Positions 16,775 through 25,386 of a DNA stretch of 64,000 bases are shown piece after piece (within the stretch, counting starts at the first letter, position 1; each line of letters begins with the position of its first letter). The notes beneath the pieces were generated by a model, which saw nothing but the letters and a program-made list of their open reading frames with translations, did no database searches and had not been told where the DNA came from. The stretch covers positions 78,623 to 142,622 of the forward strand of contig NZ_QYLP01000033.1 of the NCBI RefSeq assembly GCF_003614925.1, written 5' to 3'. The stretch comes from Arthrobacter celericrescens (lineage in GTDB: Bacteria > Actinomycetota > Actinomycetes > Actinomycetales > Micrococcaceae). Both the position numbers and the translations under genes were made by a program.

Positions 16775-17869
16775 ATGAATACCCACAACATCGCGGTCAT
16801 TGCAGGTGATGGCATTGGCAAGGAAGTTGTCCCGGCAGCAATCGCCTGCCTGGAGCGCATTGCAGCCATCCATTCGTTGAGCCTCAACTTCACCCATTTC
16901 GAGTGGGGTTCCGACTACTACAAGCGGCATGGGCGGATGATGCCGGTTGATGGCCTGGACCAGTTGGCCCGGCATGACGCCATTTTCCTCGGCGCGGTGG
17001 GCGATCCGGAGGTTCCGGACACCGAGTCGCTGTGGGGCTTGCTGATCCCGATCCGCCGGGAGTTCCAGCAGTACGTCAACCTCCGTCCGGTCAAGACGCT
17101 CGACGGCGTGGCCTCGCCTCTGGCAGCGAAGTACCCGATTGATCTCCTGATCGTCAGGGAGAACAACGAGGGCGAGTACTCGGAGGTCGGGGGACGGATG
17201 TACCGCGGCCTGCCGCAGGAAAGCGCCGTGCAGGAAACCATTTTCACACGCCTGGGTGTTTCCCGGGTTGCCCACTTCGCGGCCTCACTCGCCTCTGCCC
17301 GCAGTGGAAGGCTGACGTCCGCCACGAAGAGCAACGGCATCATCCACACCATGCCTTTCTGGGACGAGGTGGTGGAGGAAACCGCCGGTGGCTATCCGGG
17401 GGTGGCGGTCACGCACGAGCTGGTGGATGCACTCGCCGCGCACCTGGTCCTGAAGCCCTGGACCTTGGATGTCATTGTTGCGTCCAACCTTCTCGGTGAC
17501 ATCCTGTCCGATTTGGGCAGCGCCGTCACGGGGTCCATCGGCCTGGCGCCGAGTGCCAACCTGAACCCGGACGGGTACTACCCGTCCCTTTTCGAACCGG
17601 TGCACGGCTCGGCTCCGGACATCGCCGGCAAGGGCCTCGCCAACCCGGTGGGCCAGATCTGGTCCGGAGCGATGATGCTGGAGCACCTCGGCCATCCCGA
17701 GGCGGCCGCGCACCTCCAGGCGGCGTTCGAGTCCGCACTGCGCGACGGCCATGGAACCCGCGACGTCGGGGGGACATCCTCGACGTCGGAATTCACGGCC
17801 GCTGTCCTCGCGGCGATCGAGCTATTGGCCGCTGACCAGCCGGCCGTTTCAGGGACATCGGCGCCGTGA
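16775..17869 (+). CDS. Tartrate/D-malate-type decarboxylating dehydrogenase
   Basis: A 364-residue member of the isocitrate/isopropylmalate dehydrogenase family. GDGIGKEV near the N terminus, the substrate block RENNEGEYSEVGGR, and the metal/NAD region DILSDLGSAVTGSIGLAPSA then FEPVHGSAPDIAGKG are all present. NNEGEYS-x-x-GGR is typical of tartrate dehydrogenase and D-malate dehydrogenase (TtuC, DmlA) rather than LeuB or Icd. The reaction would be NAD-dependent oxidation, with or without decarboxylation, of a beta-substituted malate. Its stop overlaps the GTG of the next gene, so the two products are probably made in step and may act in sequence. Confidence 0.85.
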   Translation: MNTHNIAVIAGDGIGKEVVPAAIACLERIAAIHSLSLNFTHFEWGSDYYKRHGRMMPVDGLDQLARHDAIFLGAVGDPEVPDTESLWGLLIPIRREFQQYVNLRPVKTLDGVASPLAAKYPIDLLIVRENNEGEYSEVGGRMYRGLPQESAVQETIFTRLGVSRVAHFAASLASARSGRLTSATKSNGIIHTMPFWDEVVEETAGGYPGVAVTHELVDALAAHLVLKPWTLDVIVASNLLGDILSDLGSAVTGSIGLAPSANLNPDGYYPSLFEPVHGSAPDIAGKGLANPVGQIWSGAMMLEHLGHPEAAAHLQAAFESALRDGHGTRDVGGTSSTSEFTAAVLAAIELLAADQPAVSGTSAP

Positions 17870-18849
17870 CTGCCGCAAGGGAGGCCGGGCGCCCGAAGGT
17901 TGCGGTCCTGTACAGGGAGGCGCTGCCGCCGGGGCTAACAGAGATCGAAAGGCTCGCCGAGGTCCGGTTGACCAAGGCGGACAGCCTCGCGAAGGCTTTG
18001 AACGGGGCGGACGTGCTGTACCAATGGCACTCCTTCTCGCCCGCGCTCAAGGAGAACTGGGACGCCGCCTCATCAGTGAAGTGGGTCCATGTCTCCGCAG
18101 CCGGGGTGAGCCAGCTGATGTTTGATGAGCTGGTGGCAAGCGACGTTACCTACACGAACTCCCGTGGTGTGCTGAGCCGGGCAATTGCGGAGTTCGCGCT
18201 CGGATTTGTACTCGATTTGGCCAAAGACGCGCAGGGTTCGTTCCGGCTGCAGCAACAGCAGCGCTGGCAGCACCGGACCACCCGCAAGATCCAGGGGCAG
18301 TCCGCGCTGGTGGTGGGCACGGGTTCCATAGGCCGTGAAATTGCCCGGCTTTTCAGGGCTGTGGGGATGGAGGTCGACGGCGCAGGCCGGACCGGCCGGT
18401 CCGGGGACGCAGACTTTGGCCTGATCTACTCTTCCCGCGAGCTGGCCCAGATTGTCCGTTATTACGACTACGTGGTTCTTGCCGCACCGTTGACGGAGGA
18501 AACCAGGGGTTTGGTCGATGCCAGGGTCCTGGAAGCCATGAAGGCCACTGGAGCCCTGATCAATGTGGGGCGGGGACAACTCGTTGAGACAGATGCGTTG
18601 ATCGCCGCCCTCGAATCGGGCTCCATCGCCGCTGCTGCCCTGGACGTCGTGGATCCCGAGCCGCTGCCGGAAGGGCATGCGTTGTGGGGGATGGAGAACG
18701 TCATCATCACCCCGCACATGTGCGGTGACACCGTGGACTACCTCGATGACCTCGGAAAACTCTTCGTGGAGAACCTCCGGCGGTACTGCAATGGCGAACC
18801 GCTGGAAAACATCGTGGACAAGTCCCTCGGATACGTCCCCGGCTTCTGA
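17866..18849 (+). CDS. D-isomer-specific 2-hydroxyacid dehydrogenase
   Basis: A 327-residue NAD(P)-dependent dehydrogenase that interconverts a 2-keto acid and a D-2-hydroxy acid. The Rossmann motif VVGTGSIGREIARLF lies near residue 147, the INVGRGQLVETDAL block supplies the signature and the catalytic His is in ITPHMCGD. The dimerisation/catalytic domain is split around the Rossmann fold as usual. Length is normal. Start is a GTG that forms GTGA with the stop of the preceding dehydrogenase. Glyoxylate or hydroxypyruvate reduction is possible; the neighbouring tartrate-type enzyme makes a two-step exchange of hydroxyacids plausible. Confidence 0.85.
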   Translation: MTAAREAGRPKVAVLYREALPPGLTEIERLAEVRLTKADSLAKALNGADVLYQWHSFSPALKENWDAASSVKWVHVSAAGVSQLMFDELVASDVTYTNSRGVLSRAIAEFALGFVLDLAKDAQGSFRLQQQQRWQHRTTRKIQGQSALVVGTGSIGREIARLFRAVGMEVDGAGRTGRSGDADFGLIYSSRELAQIVRYYDYVVLAAPLTEETRGLVDARVLEAMKATGALINVGRGQLVETDALIAALESGSIAAAALDVVDPEPLPEGHALWGMENVIITPHMCGDTVDYLDDLGKLFVENLRRYCNGEPLENIVDKSLGYVPGF

Positions 18850-18895
18850 GCCCCTCATTCACCGCAAAAGCGTTCACTTCCTAAGGACAACTGCC

Positions 18896-20410
18896 ATGAC
18901 CAGGTCAACGACGACCCTCTCCCGGATCCAGCACTTCATCTACGGTGTTGAGACCGCAGGCTCAGGGGGCATCACCCGCCCCGTGTACAACCCGGCAACG
19001 GGCCAGGTCACGGCCGAGTTGAGCCTGGCCACCCGGGCAGACCTGGAAGCGACAGTGGCCGCGGCTAAGAAGGCCGCTGATTCCTGGGGTGACATTTCGC
19101 TGGCCAAGCGCACCGCGGTGTTGTTCAAGTTCCGTGAACTCGTCGCCGCGCACGTGGAAGAACTGGCCACCCTGATCACGGCCGAACACGGCAAGGTCCT
19201 CTCCGACGCCAAGGGCGAGATCGGCCGGGGCCTGGAAGTCATCGAATACGCCTGCGGCATCCCGTCCCTGCTCAAGGGCGACTACTCGGACCAGGTCTCC
19301 ACCGGCATCGATGTGTTCTCCTTCCGCGAACCCCTCGGCGTCGTCGCCGGCATCACTCCGTTCAACTTCCCCGTCATGGTGCCGCTGTGGATGGCGCCCA
19401 TGGCGATCGCCACCGGCAACGCGTTCATCCTCAAGCCTTCCGAGCGCGATCCGTCCCCGTCGCTGCTGCTGGCCAGGCTCTGGAAGCAGGCCGGTTTGCC
19501 GGATGGGGTGTTCCAGGTCCTGCACGGCGGCAAGGACACCGTGGAGGGCCTGCTGACCCACCCCGACGTGGACGGTATCTCCTTCGTCGGCTCCACCCCG
19601 ATCGCCCAGTACGTTCACGAAACCGCCACCAAGCACGGCAAGCGCGTCCAGGCCCTGGGCGGGGCGAAGAACCACGCGATCATCCTGCCCGACGCCGACC
19701 TGGACAACGCCGCCGACCACCTGGCCGCCGCCGCGTTCGGTTCCGCCGGGCAGCGCTGCATGGCCATCTCAGTTGCCGTCGCCGTCGGGGACGCCGCCGA
19801 CGCCCTCGTCGCCAAGGTCCGGGAACGCGCCCTCGCCGTCAGGGTCGCCAACGGCACCGAGCCCGGCGCGGACATGGGCCCGGTCATCACCCCGGCCTCG
19901 AAGGAACGCATCGTCAAAATCGTCACCGAAGCCGAAACTGCCGGCGCCGCGGTGGTGGTGGACGGCCGCGAGCTCGTTGTCCCCGGCCATGAAGAAGGCT
20001 TCTGGGTGGGCCCCACCGTGATCGACCACGTGACGACCGGAATGAGCGCCTACACCGAGGAGATCTTCGGACCCGTCCTGGTGGTCGTCCGCGTCGACAC
20101 GCTTGAGGACGGCATCAGCCTGATCAACGCCAACCCCTACGGCAACGGCACCGCGATCTTCACCGCCTCCGGCGCTGCGGCACGGAAGTTCCAGCGCTCG
20201 GTGGATGTGGGCATGATCGGCATCAACGTCCCCCTCCCGGTCCCGGTGGCTTACCACTCCTTCGGCGGCTGGAAGGCCTCCCTCTTCGGAGACAAGCACA
20301 TCTATGGCCCCGAAGGCGTCTCCTTCTACACCCGCGGCAAGGTCATCACCTCCCGCTGGCCGGAAGCCAAGGACGCCTCCGGCGCCTCCTACAACTTCCC
20401 CTCCACCTAA
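18896..20410 (+). CDS. mmsA: Methylmalonate-semialdehyde dehydrogenase-type enzyme (CoA-acylating)
   Basis: A 504-residue CoA-dependent aldehyde dehydrogenase. MmsA hallmarks are present: TPFNFPVMVPLWM from residue 154, FVGSTPIAQYV near 230, LGGAKNH at 254-260, where ordinary aldehyde dehydrogenases have a catalytic Glu, and Cys288 in GSAGQRCMA. The family turns malonate or methylmalonate semialdehyde into acetyl- or propionyl-CoA, releasing carbon dioxide. The ATG has AAGGA nine bases upstream. It lies 46 bases after the 2-hydroxyacid dehydrogenase gene. A beta-amino acid such as beta-alanine in the pathway would explain its presence beside an omega-aminotransferase. Confidence 0.9.
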   Translation: MTRSTTTLSRIQHFIYGVETAGSGGITRPVYNPATGQVTAELSLATRADLEATVAAAKKAADSWGDISLAKRTAVLFKFRELVAAHVEELATLITAEHGKVLSDAKGEIGRGLEVIEYACGIPSLLKGDYSDQVSTGIDVFSFREPLGVVAGITPFNFPVMVPLWMAPMAIATGNAFILKPSERDPSPSLLLARLWKQAGLPDGVFQVLHGGKDTVEGLLTHPDVDGISFVGSTPIAQYVHETATKHGKRVQALGGAKNHAIILPDADLDNAADHLAAAAFGSAGQRCMAISVAVAVGDAADALVAKVRERALAVRVANGTEPGADMGPVITPASKERIVKIVTEAETAGAAVVVDGRELVVPGHEEGFWVGPTVIDHVTTGMSAYTEEIFGPVLVVVRVDTLEDGISLINANPYGNGTAIFTASGAAARKFQRSVDVGMIGINVPLPVPVAYHSFGGWKASLFGDKHIYGPEGVSFYTRGKVITSRWPEAKDASGASYNFPST

Positions 20411-20438
20411 TCAGTCCTTCCGGAAGTCGAACCGAACC

Positions 20439-21911
20439 ATGGCACACAACACAACAGCACCCATTCCCGACGGCGCCGAACCGGATTTCCCGGCGGGCCG
20501 GACGGAGACAGATTTCCTGGGAACCCGGACTCTTCCGACCTCCGCCTACTGGGGGATCCAGACCCTGCGGGCCGTGGAAAACTTTCCCATCACCGGCACC
20601 GCGATCTCCGCCTATCCCCAGCTGGTCAAGGCTCTCGCCCAGGTCAAGCATGCGGCGGTGCTCGCCAATTTCGATCTGGGACTGATCGCCGAGGCGAAGA
20701 AAGACGCTATTGTCCAGGCCTGTGCGGACATCGAGGAGGGCGGGCTGCTGGACCAGTTCGTCGTCGACGTCATCCAAGGCGGGGCCGGCACCTCCACCAA
20801 CATGAATGCCAATGAAGTCATAGCCAACCGGGCGCTGGAGCACCTTGGCCTCGGCAAGGGTGCCTACAGCGCGATCCATCCCAATGGGGACGTCAACATG
20901 GGCCAGTCCACCAACGACGTCTACCCCACGGCCATCAAGATCGCCACGATCAAGGGTGGCCTGGAACTCCTGGCGGCCATGCAGCACCTGCGCCGCGCCC
21001 TCGCCCGCAAAGCGGTCCAGTTCGACGACGTCGTCAAGGTCGGCAGGACCCAGCTGCAGGATGCCGTCCCTATGACGTTGGGGCAGGAGTTCAGCACCTA
21101 CGAAGTGATGGTGGAAGAAGACGAGCTTCGGCTCCGCGAGGCAATGGTCCACCTGCATGAAATCAACCTCGGGGCAACGGCAATCGGAACCGGCATCAAC
21201 ACCCATTCGAGATATGCCGCGATTGCCCGCACCCACCTCAGCGGAATAACCGGGCTCCCGTTGGTGACGGCCGGGAACCTCGTGGAAGCCACCCAGGACT
21301 GCGGGGCCTTCGTGCTCTTCTCCGGGATGCTGAAGCGGATTGCCGTGAAGCTCTCCAAGATCTGCAACGACCTGAGGCTGCTCTCCTCCGGTCCCCGGGC
21401 GGGTTTCGCCGAAATCAACCTGCCTCCGCGCCAGGCGGGATCGAGCATCATGCCCGGCAAGGTCAATCCTGTCATTCCGGAAGTCGTCAACCAGGTGGCC
21501 TTCGAAGTGATGGGCAACGACCTGACTGTTACTGCTGCCGCCGAAGCCGGGCAGCTGCAGCTCAACGCCTTCGAGCCCATCATCGCGCGCTCGCTGTTCG
21601 CCAGCCTGGCCCACCTCACCGCGGCATGCACTACCCTTGCCGACCATTGCATTGACGGAATCACGGCCAACAAGGAATACCTTCGGTCCCAGGTCGAGGC
21701 GAGCATCGGCGTCGTCACCATCCTCAACCCGATCATCGGGTACGACGCGGCAACCTCAATCGCCCGGCAAGCCCTGTCCACCGGGGCGAGTGTTTCCTCG
21801 CTGGTCCTCGAACGCGGACTGCTCACGGCGGAGCAACTCGAGGAGATCCTTAGGCCGGAACACCTTGCAAAGCCTCAGGCTCCGGTCGTCGACAGGCTCC
21901 CCGTTACCTAA
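20439..21911 (+). CDS. aspA: Aspartate ammonia-lyase
   Basis: A 490-residue member of the aspartase/fumarase superfamily that releases ammonia from L-aspartate to give fumarate. The superfamily signature GSSIMPGKVNP is at residues 334-344 and carries the catalytic Ser loop; TNMNANEVIANRALE and GQSTNDVYPTA are the other two conserved blocks. Aspartase-like features include the 490-residue length and the TETDFLGTRTLP N terminus. Related C-N lyases act on argininosuccinate, EDDS or iminodisuccinate, so in this catabolic setting a bulkier substrate should be considered. Only a weak ribosome binding site precedes the ATG. It is the last gene of the rightward run and is convergent with a glycosidase gene. 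Confidence 0.88.
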   Translation: MAHNTTAPIPDGAEPDFPAGRTETDFLGTRTLPTSAYWGIQTLRAVENFPITGTAISAYPQLVKALAQVKHAAVLANFDLGLIAEAKKDAIVQACADIEEGGLLDQFVVDVIQGGAGTSTNMNANEVIANRALEHLGLGKGAYSAIHPNGDVNMGQSTNDVYPTAIKIATIKGGLELLAAMQHLRRALARKAVQFDDVVKVGRTQLQDAVPMTLGQEFSTYEVMVEEDELRLREAMVHLHEINLGATAIGTGINTHSRYAAIARTHLSGITGLPLVTAGNLVEATQDCGAFVLFSGMLKRIAVKLSKICNDLRLLSSGPRAGFAEINLPPRQAGSSIMPGKVNPVIPEVVNQVAFEVMGNDLTVTAAAEAGQLQLNAFEPIIARSLFASLAHLTAACTTLADHCIDGITANKEYLRSQVEASIGVVTILNPIIGYDAATSIARQALSTGASVSSLVLERGLLTAEQLEEILRPEHLAKPQAPVVDRLPVT

Positions 21912-21925
21912 ATTCTGAGGACGTT

Positions 21926-24091
21926 TCACCCCTGCGGTGCCTGCTCGTGCGGCTTGAATTGGTCCACCAGTTCGGTCAGCCAAGGCCGGTGCCCGCGATG
22001 GAAAGTCACGCCGTCGGGCAGCCCCGTGACTGACGCAGTTGAATTGGTGACGTCGATGGTGACCCGGCCACGCCCTACCGGGGCGTTTGAAATGTGCAGG
22101 TCGCCAAAGGCCTCGGGGAGCACCGGGTCCATCCACAGGCCGCCGCGGGAAACGTGGGCGTCGTAGCGCATCAGACTCGTCACAAGCATGATCGGCGCGG
22201 TGGCCGCCCAGGCCTGCGGGGAACAGGCCGTGGGGTAGGCAACCGGCTCCGCGAACTGTTCCCGGTCGAAGCCACAGAACAGCTCTGGCAGGCGCCCCTC
22301 CGAGTACTCGGCTGCCTCCAGCAACGCAGTGGCGATTCGCTGCGCCTCCTCCACGAAGCCGTAGCGCATCAGCCCCGCGGCAATGACCGCGTTGTCGTGC
22401 GGCCAGACCGATCCGTTGTGATAGCTCGCCGGGTTGTATGCAGCCATGTCGCTGGCCAAGGTCCTGACGCCCCAGCCGCTGAACATTTCCGGAGACATCA
22501 AACGCTCGGCCACCAACGGGGCTCTGTCCTTGTCCACGATGCCGAACCACAGGCATTGCCCCATGTTGGAGGCGCACGCGTCCACAGGCTTCTTGTTACC
22601 GTCCAGCGCGATGGCATAGTACCCGCGGTCCGGCAGCCAGAACCGCTCGTTGAACTGCTCCTTAAGGCGTTCCGCACGCTCCGTCAGCTCTGTTCCCAAT
22701 CCGGCGTCACCGGCGTCGAAGGCCATCCAGGCCCGGGCCATATAGGCGTCATAGACGTACGCCTGCACTTCGCACAGCGCGATCGGAGGTTCGGCAAGTG
22801 TGCCGTCGGCGAAGTTGATGCCATCCCACGAGTCCTTCCAGCCCTGGTTGATCAGGCCGCGCTCGTTGAGGCGCTGGTATTCAACAAATCCATCGCCGTC
22901 CTTGTCCCCGTACTCCTCAATCCAGGCCAGGGCCCGGTCCGCGTGCGGCAGGAGGGCGGCGATTGTTTCCGAGGCGAAACCCCAGCGGCTCACTGAGCCC
23001 AGGACGCTGACAAACAGCGGCGTCGCATCCACGCTGCCGTAGTAGGTGGACTTGCCGCCAAGCGCCAGGCCGCTGGACACGTCCAGCCGGACCTCGTGCA
23101 GGATCTTGCCGGGCTCCTCCTCGCTCATCTCGTCCACCACCTTGCCCTGGTGGTCCGCCAAGGTTTGCAGGGTGCCCAAGGCAAGCGACGGGTCCACAGG
23201 CAGCGACATCTCAGAAGCCCACAGCGAGTCCCGCCCGAACAGGGTCATGAACCACGGCGCCCCCGCCGCTACGACAACGTGTTCGGGGTGTGCCGGATCC
23301 TCAATCCTCAAGGCGCCGAGGTCGTCATAGCTGCGCCGCAGGGTCCGTTCAATGACGTGGTTGCCCACCTGCACCACCGGAATCTTCCGCACCCATTCCT
23401 GCCGGCGCAGGTCCCGGGGCGATAGGCCTCCTGCCTCTGGATGCAAGAAAGGTGCCAGAGTGTCCTCGCCTTCCGAAGCGGGCACGACGGTCAGCGCGGT
23501 GGTCCAGTGGCCCTGCCGGGGCACGACCGTCCGATACGCAACTGCATCAGGTCCGACGTCGGCACCTGGTGCCGTGACGATGACCTCCTTCCGAATGCCC
23601 TCCCAGAGCCCGCGGATGTTGAGGGAAACGTCGCCCGGTTGCCGGGTTTCCTCCCAGTGGCGTTCCAGCCGTGCTTCCTTCACCTCGAACAGGTCGGCGA
23701 AGTCCGCCTCTATCCCTATGCGCACAACGCATTCGACCGGGTTCACGGAGAAGTTCCGGATGGTGATTTTCTCCAGCAGCCCGGCTCCCACTTCCCGCAG
23801 CCGTTCCACGATGAGCGGACTGTCAGCGTAACCGTCGGAACGGGGAACCCTGCCGGCAAACAACGCCCTGAAGGGTTCCTTGGTTTCCGCGGCCAACGGT
23901 TCCAGGGGCTGGCCGTTCACGGTCAGGCTCCAGCGGGAAAGAATCCGCGTGTCTTGAACGAAAAGGCCGTGCGGGTGTCCGGGCTGGATGTCCCCGTTTG
24001 CCAAGGAAATGCAGAAGGACGATCCTTCCACCAACGTCACCGCGCCGCTCCCCAAGGGGCCTGCGGCAGTGTCTGCGTTCCATCCAGCCAT
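21926..24091 (-). CDS. Glycogen-debranching/amylo-alpha-1,6-glucosidase-like protein 1
   Basis: A 721-residue protein with an N-terminal beta domain of the bacterial debranching-enzyme type (VEGSSFCISLANGDIQPG... FVQDTRILSRW) and a C-terminal (alpha/alpha)6-barrel glycosidase domain. Shared blocks with the paralogue at 32528-34546 include AAGAPWFMTLFGRDSLWA, EEPGKILHEVR, YYGSVDATPLF, YGDKDGDGFVEY, NQGWKDSWD and SYHNGSVWPHDN. Acidic residues in GRDS, DKDGDG and QGWKDS are candidate catalytic ones. It probably removes alpha-linked glucosyl units in the cytoplasm; no signal peptide is seen. The ATG at 24091 has GGAGGAA seven bases upstream. It faces an alpha/beta hydrolase gene across a 190-base gap. 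Confidence 0.82.
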   Translation of the reverse strand: MAGWNADTAAGPLGSGAVTLVEGSSFCISLANGDIQPGHPHGLFVQDTRILSRWSLTVNGQPLEPLAAETKEPFRALFAGRVPRSDGYADSPLIVERLREVGAGLLEKITIRNFSVNPVECVVRIGIEADFADLFEVKEARLERHWEETRQPGDVSLNIRGLWEGIRKEVIVTAPGADVGPDAVAYRTVVPRQGHWTTALTVVPASEGEDTLAPFLHPEAGGLSPRDLRRQEWVRKIPVVQVGNHVIERTLRRSYDDLGALRIEDPAHPEHVVVAAGAPWFMTLFGRDSLWASEMSLPVDPSLALGTLQTLADHQGKVVDEMSEEEPGKILHEVRLDVSSGLALGGKSTYYGSVDATPLFVSVLGSVSRWGFASETIAALLPHADRALAWIEEYGDKDGDGFVEYQRLNERGLINQGWKDSWDGINFADGTLAEPPIALCEVQAYVYDAYMARAWMAFDAGDAGLGTELTERAERLKEQFNERFWLPDRGYYAIALDGNKKPVDACASNMGQCLWFGIVDKDRAPLVAERLMSPEMFSGWGVRTLASDMAAYNPASYHNGSVWPHDNAVIAAGLMRYGFVEEAQRIATALLEAAEYSEGRLPELFCGFDREQFAEPVAYPTACSPQAWAATAPIMLVTSLMRYDAHVSRGGLWMDPVLPEAFGDLHISNAPVGRGRVTIDVTNSTASVTGLPDGVTFHRGHRPWLTELVDQFKPHEQAPQG

Positions 24092-24269
24092 CGTCGGTTC
24101 CTCCACCCTGGGGCGGTAATGCGGCAACATCAACGCGCTCCGGCCCGTTGCCCGGCCGCTCTTGCTTGGATAAGACGGTACGCCTGACCGACTGCAGGCA
24201 CTAGGTCCCCAAACGGCCGTAAGACCGTGCTTGCCCGCTGGCACTTTCGGGGCTCCGCAGGCAACGTCA

Positions 24270-24275
24270 TAAGCT
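24270..24275 (+). promoter_or_regulatory. -10 box for a leaderless transcript
   Basis: TAAGCT ends seven bases before the GTG at 24282. No ribosome binding site is present, which supports that start. Confidence 0.4.
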
Positions 24276-24281
24276 GGCAGT

Positions 24282-25343
24282 GTGGAGCATTACCGCAGGG
24301 GGGATGTGCCAGCCGCTGCGGATGTGCCGGAGCGGCGGCCAGCCGAGCACGCCGCAAGGATCCTCCGCCAGGCCGCCGAGCTCAAGGATTTCTCCCGGCG
24401 CAGCTTCCTGATCGGCGCGGGCGCCTCCGGACTGCTCGCCACGGACATGTTCATCACCCGGCAGATCCAGGCCGAGCGGCGCGTCACGAAGATCCTCACC
24501 GTGGATGACGACGTCGCCACGGCGTACTTTCCCGACGCCGCGTGGATTCTTTTCCCGGGCTACAAGACCAGCTGGGAAGAGGCACAGTGGATCCTCAACT
24601 CCCTGCGCAACGCGCTGCGGCAGCGGGGCCAGTTGGCCGCCGTCGGGTACTCGAACCTCGGCCTGGAAGTCGATGAGGTGACGGACGCCGTCGTCGCCTA
24701 TGCCCGGGAACGCAAGCTGCGCAAACTCTACTTCTACGGCCACAGCTTCGGCGGAATGCTCGCCACCGAGGTGGCCACGCGGCTGCGGGAGTGGCACGGG
24801 ATCGCGGTGGAGTTCATCCTGCTCGACTCCTCCCCGTACAGCAAGTACGACGTCCTGGACCAGAGCTGGTTCGACGGCGTCGTGTTCCTCTACGAGAGCG
24901 GCTTCCGGGTGCCGTCGGTGCTGCGCGGCGGCTATGAGCTGGGGGAGCGGGTGGCCCACAAGAACGAGCGCAGCTGGCGGCAGATCCTGGACCAGACCCT
25001 GGAACAGCTGACCCCGATCGCCCCGTCCAGCGTGCTGATCCAGAGCGAATCGGCCTACATCTACCACTACGACGCCACGCGCTTCGTCGACCGGCTGGGG
25101 AAGACCAAGATGGCGTTCGTCGGCAACCCGCGCGACAACACCGTCAACTACGAAACGGCGCGGGCCGGCTGGTCGCGGACCTTCCGGAAGAACATGGCCA
25201 CCGCGGACCTCAGGACCGACGGCGCCCTCCCGCCGCACGCCAGCCCGCAGTGGAACCCGTTCGTCTACCGTCCCATCGTCCAGACGCTCGAGGACGAGCT
25301 GTTCCCGCTGCCAGGTGCGGCGGGCCGGGTGACGGCGTTCTGA
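24282..25343 (+). CDS. Alpha/beta-hydrolase with twin-arginine segment
   Basis: A 353-residue protein of the alpha/beta-hydrolase fold, with the nucleophile elbow YGHSFGGML placing Ser155 as catalytic. A twin-arginine-like motif SRRSFLIGAG occurs at residues 38-47, followed by a hydrophobic stretch, so the protein may be exported or anchored by the Tat route. The N-terminal 37 residues before it are unusually long and charged for a Tat signal. Substrate is unknown (ester, amide or epoxide). The GTG start is supported by a -10-like hexamer seven bases upstream and no ribosome binding site. It is convergent with the phosphatase gene. Confidence 0.7.
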   Translation: MEHYRRGDVPAAADVPERRPAEHAARILRQAAELKDFSRRSFLIGAGASGLLATDMFITRQIQAERRVTKILTVDDDVATAYFPDAAWILFPGYKTSWEEAQWILNSLRNALRQRGQLAAVGYSNLGLEVDEVTDAVVAYARERKLRKLYFYGHSFGGMLATEVATRLREWHGIAVEFILLDSSPYSKYDVLDQSWFDGVVFLYESGFRVPSVLRGGYELGERVAHKNERSWRQILDQTLEQLTPIAPSSVLIQSESAYIYHYDATRFVDRLGKTKMAFVGNPRDNTVNYETARAGWSRTFRKNMATADLRTDGALPPHASPQWNPFVYRPIVQTLEDELFPLPGAAGRVTAF

Positions 25344-25386
25344 TCCCGACGACGGCGGGCGGCTTGCGTTGGGCGTCCTGCCCGGC

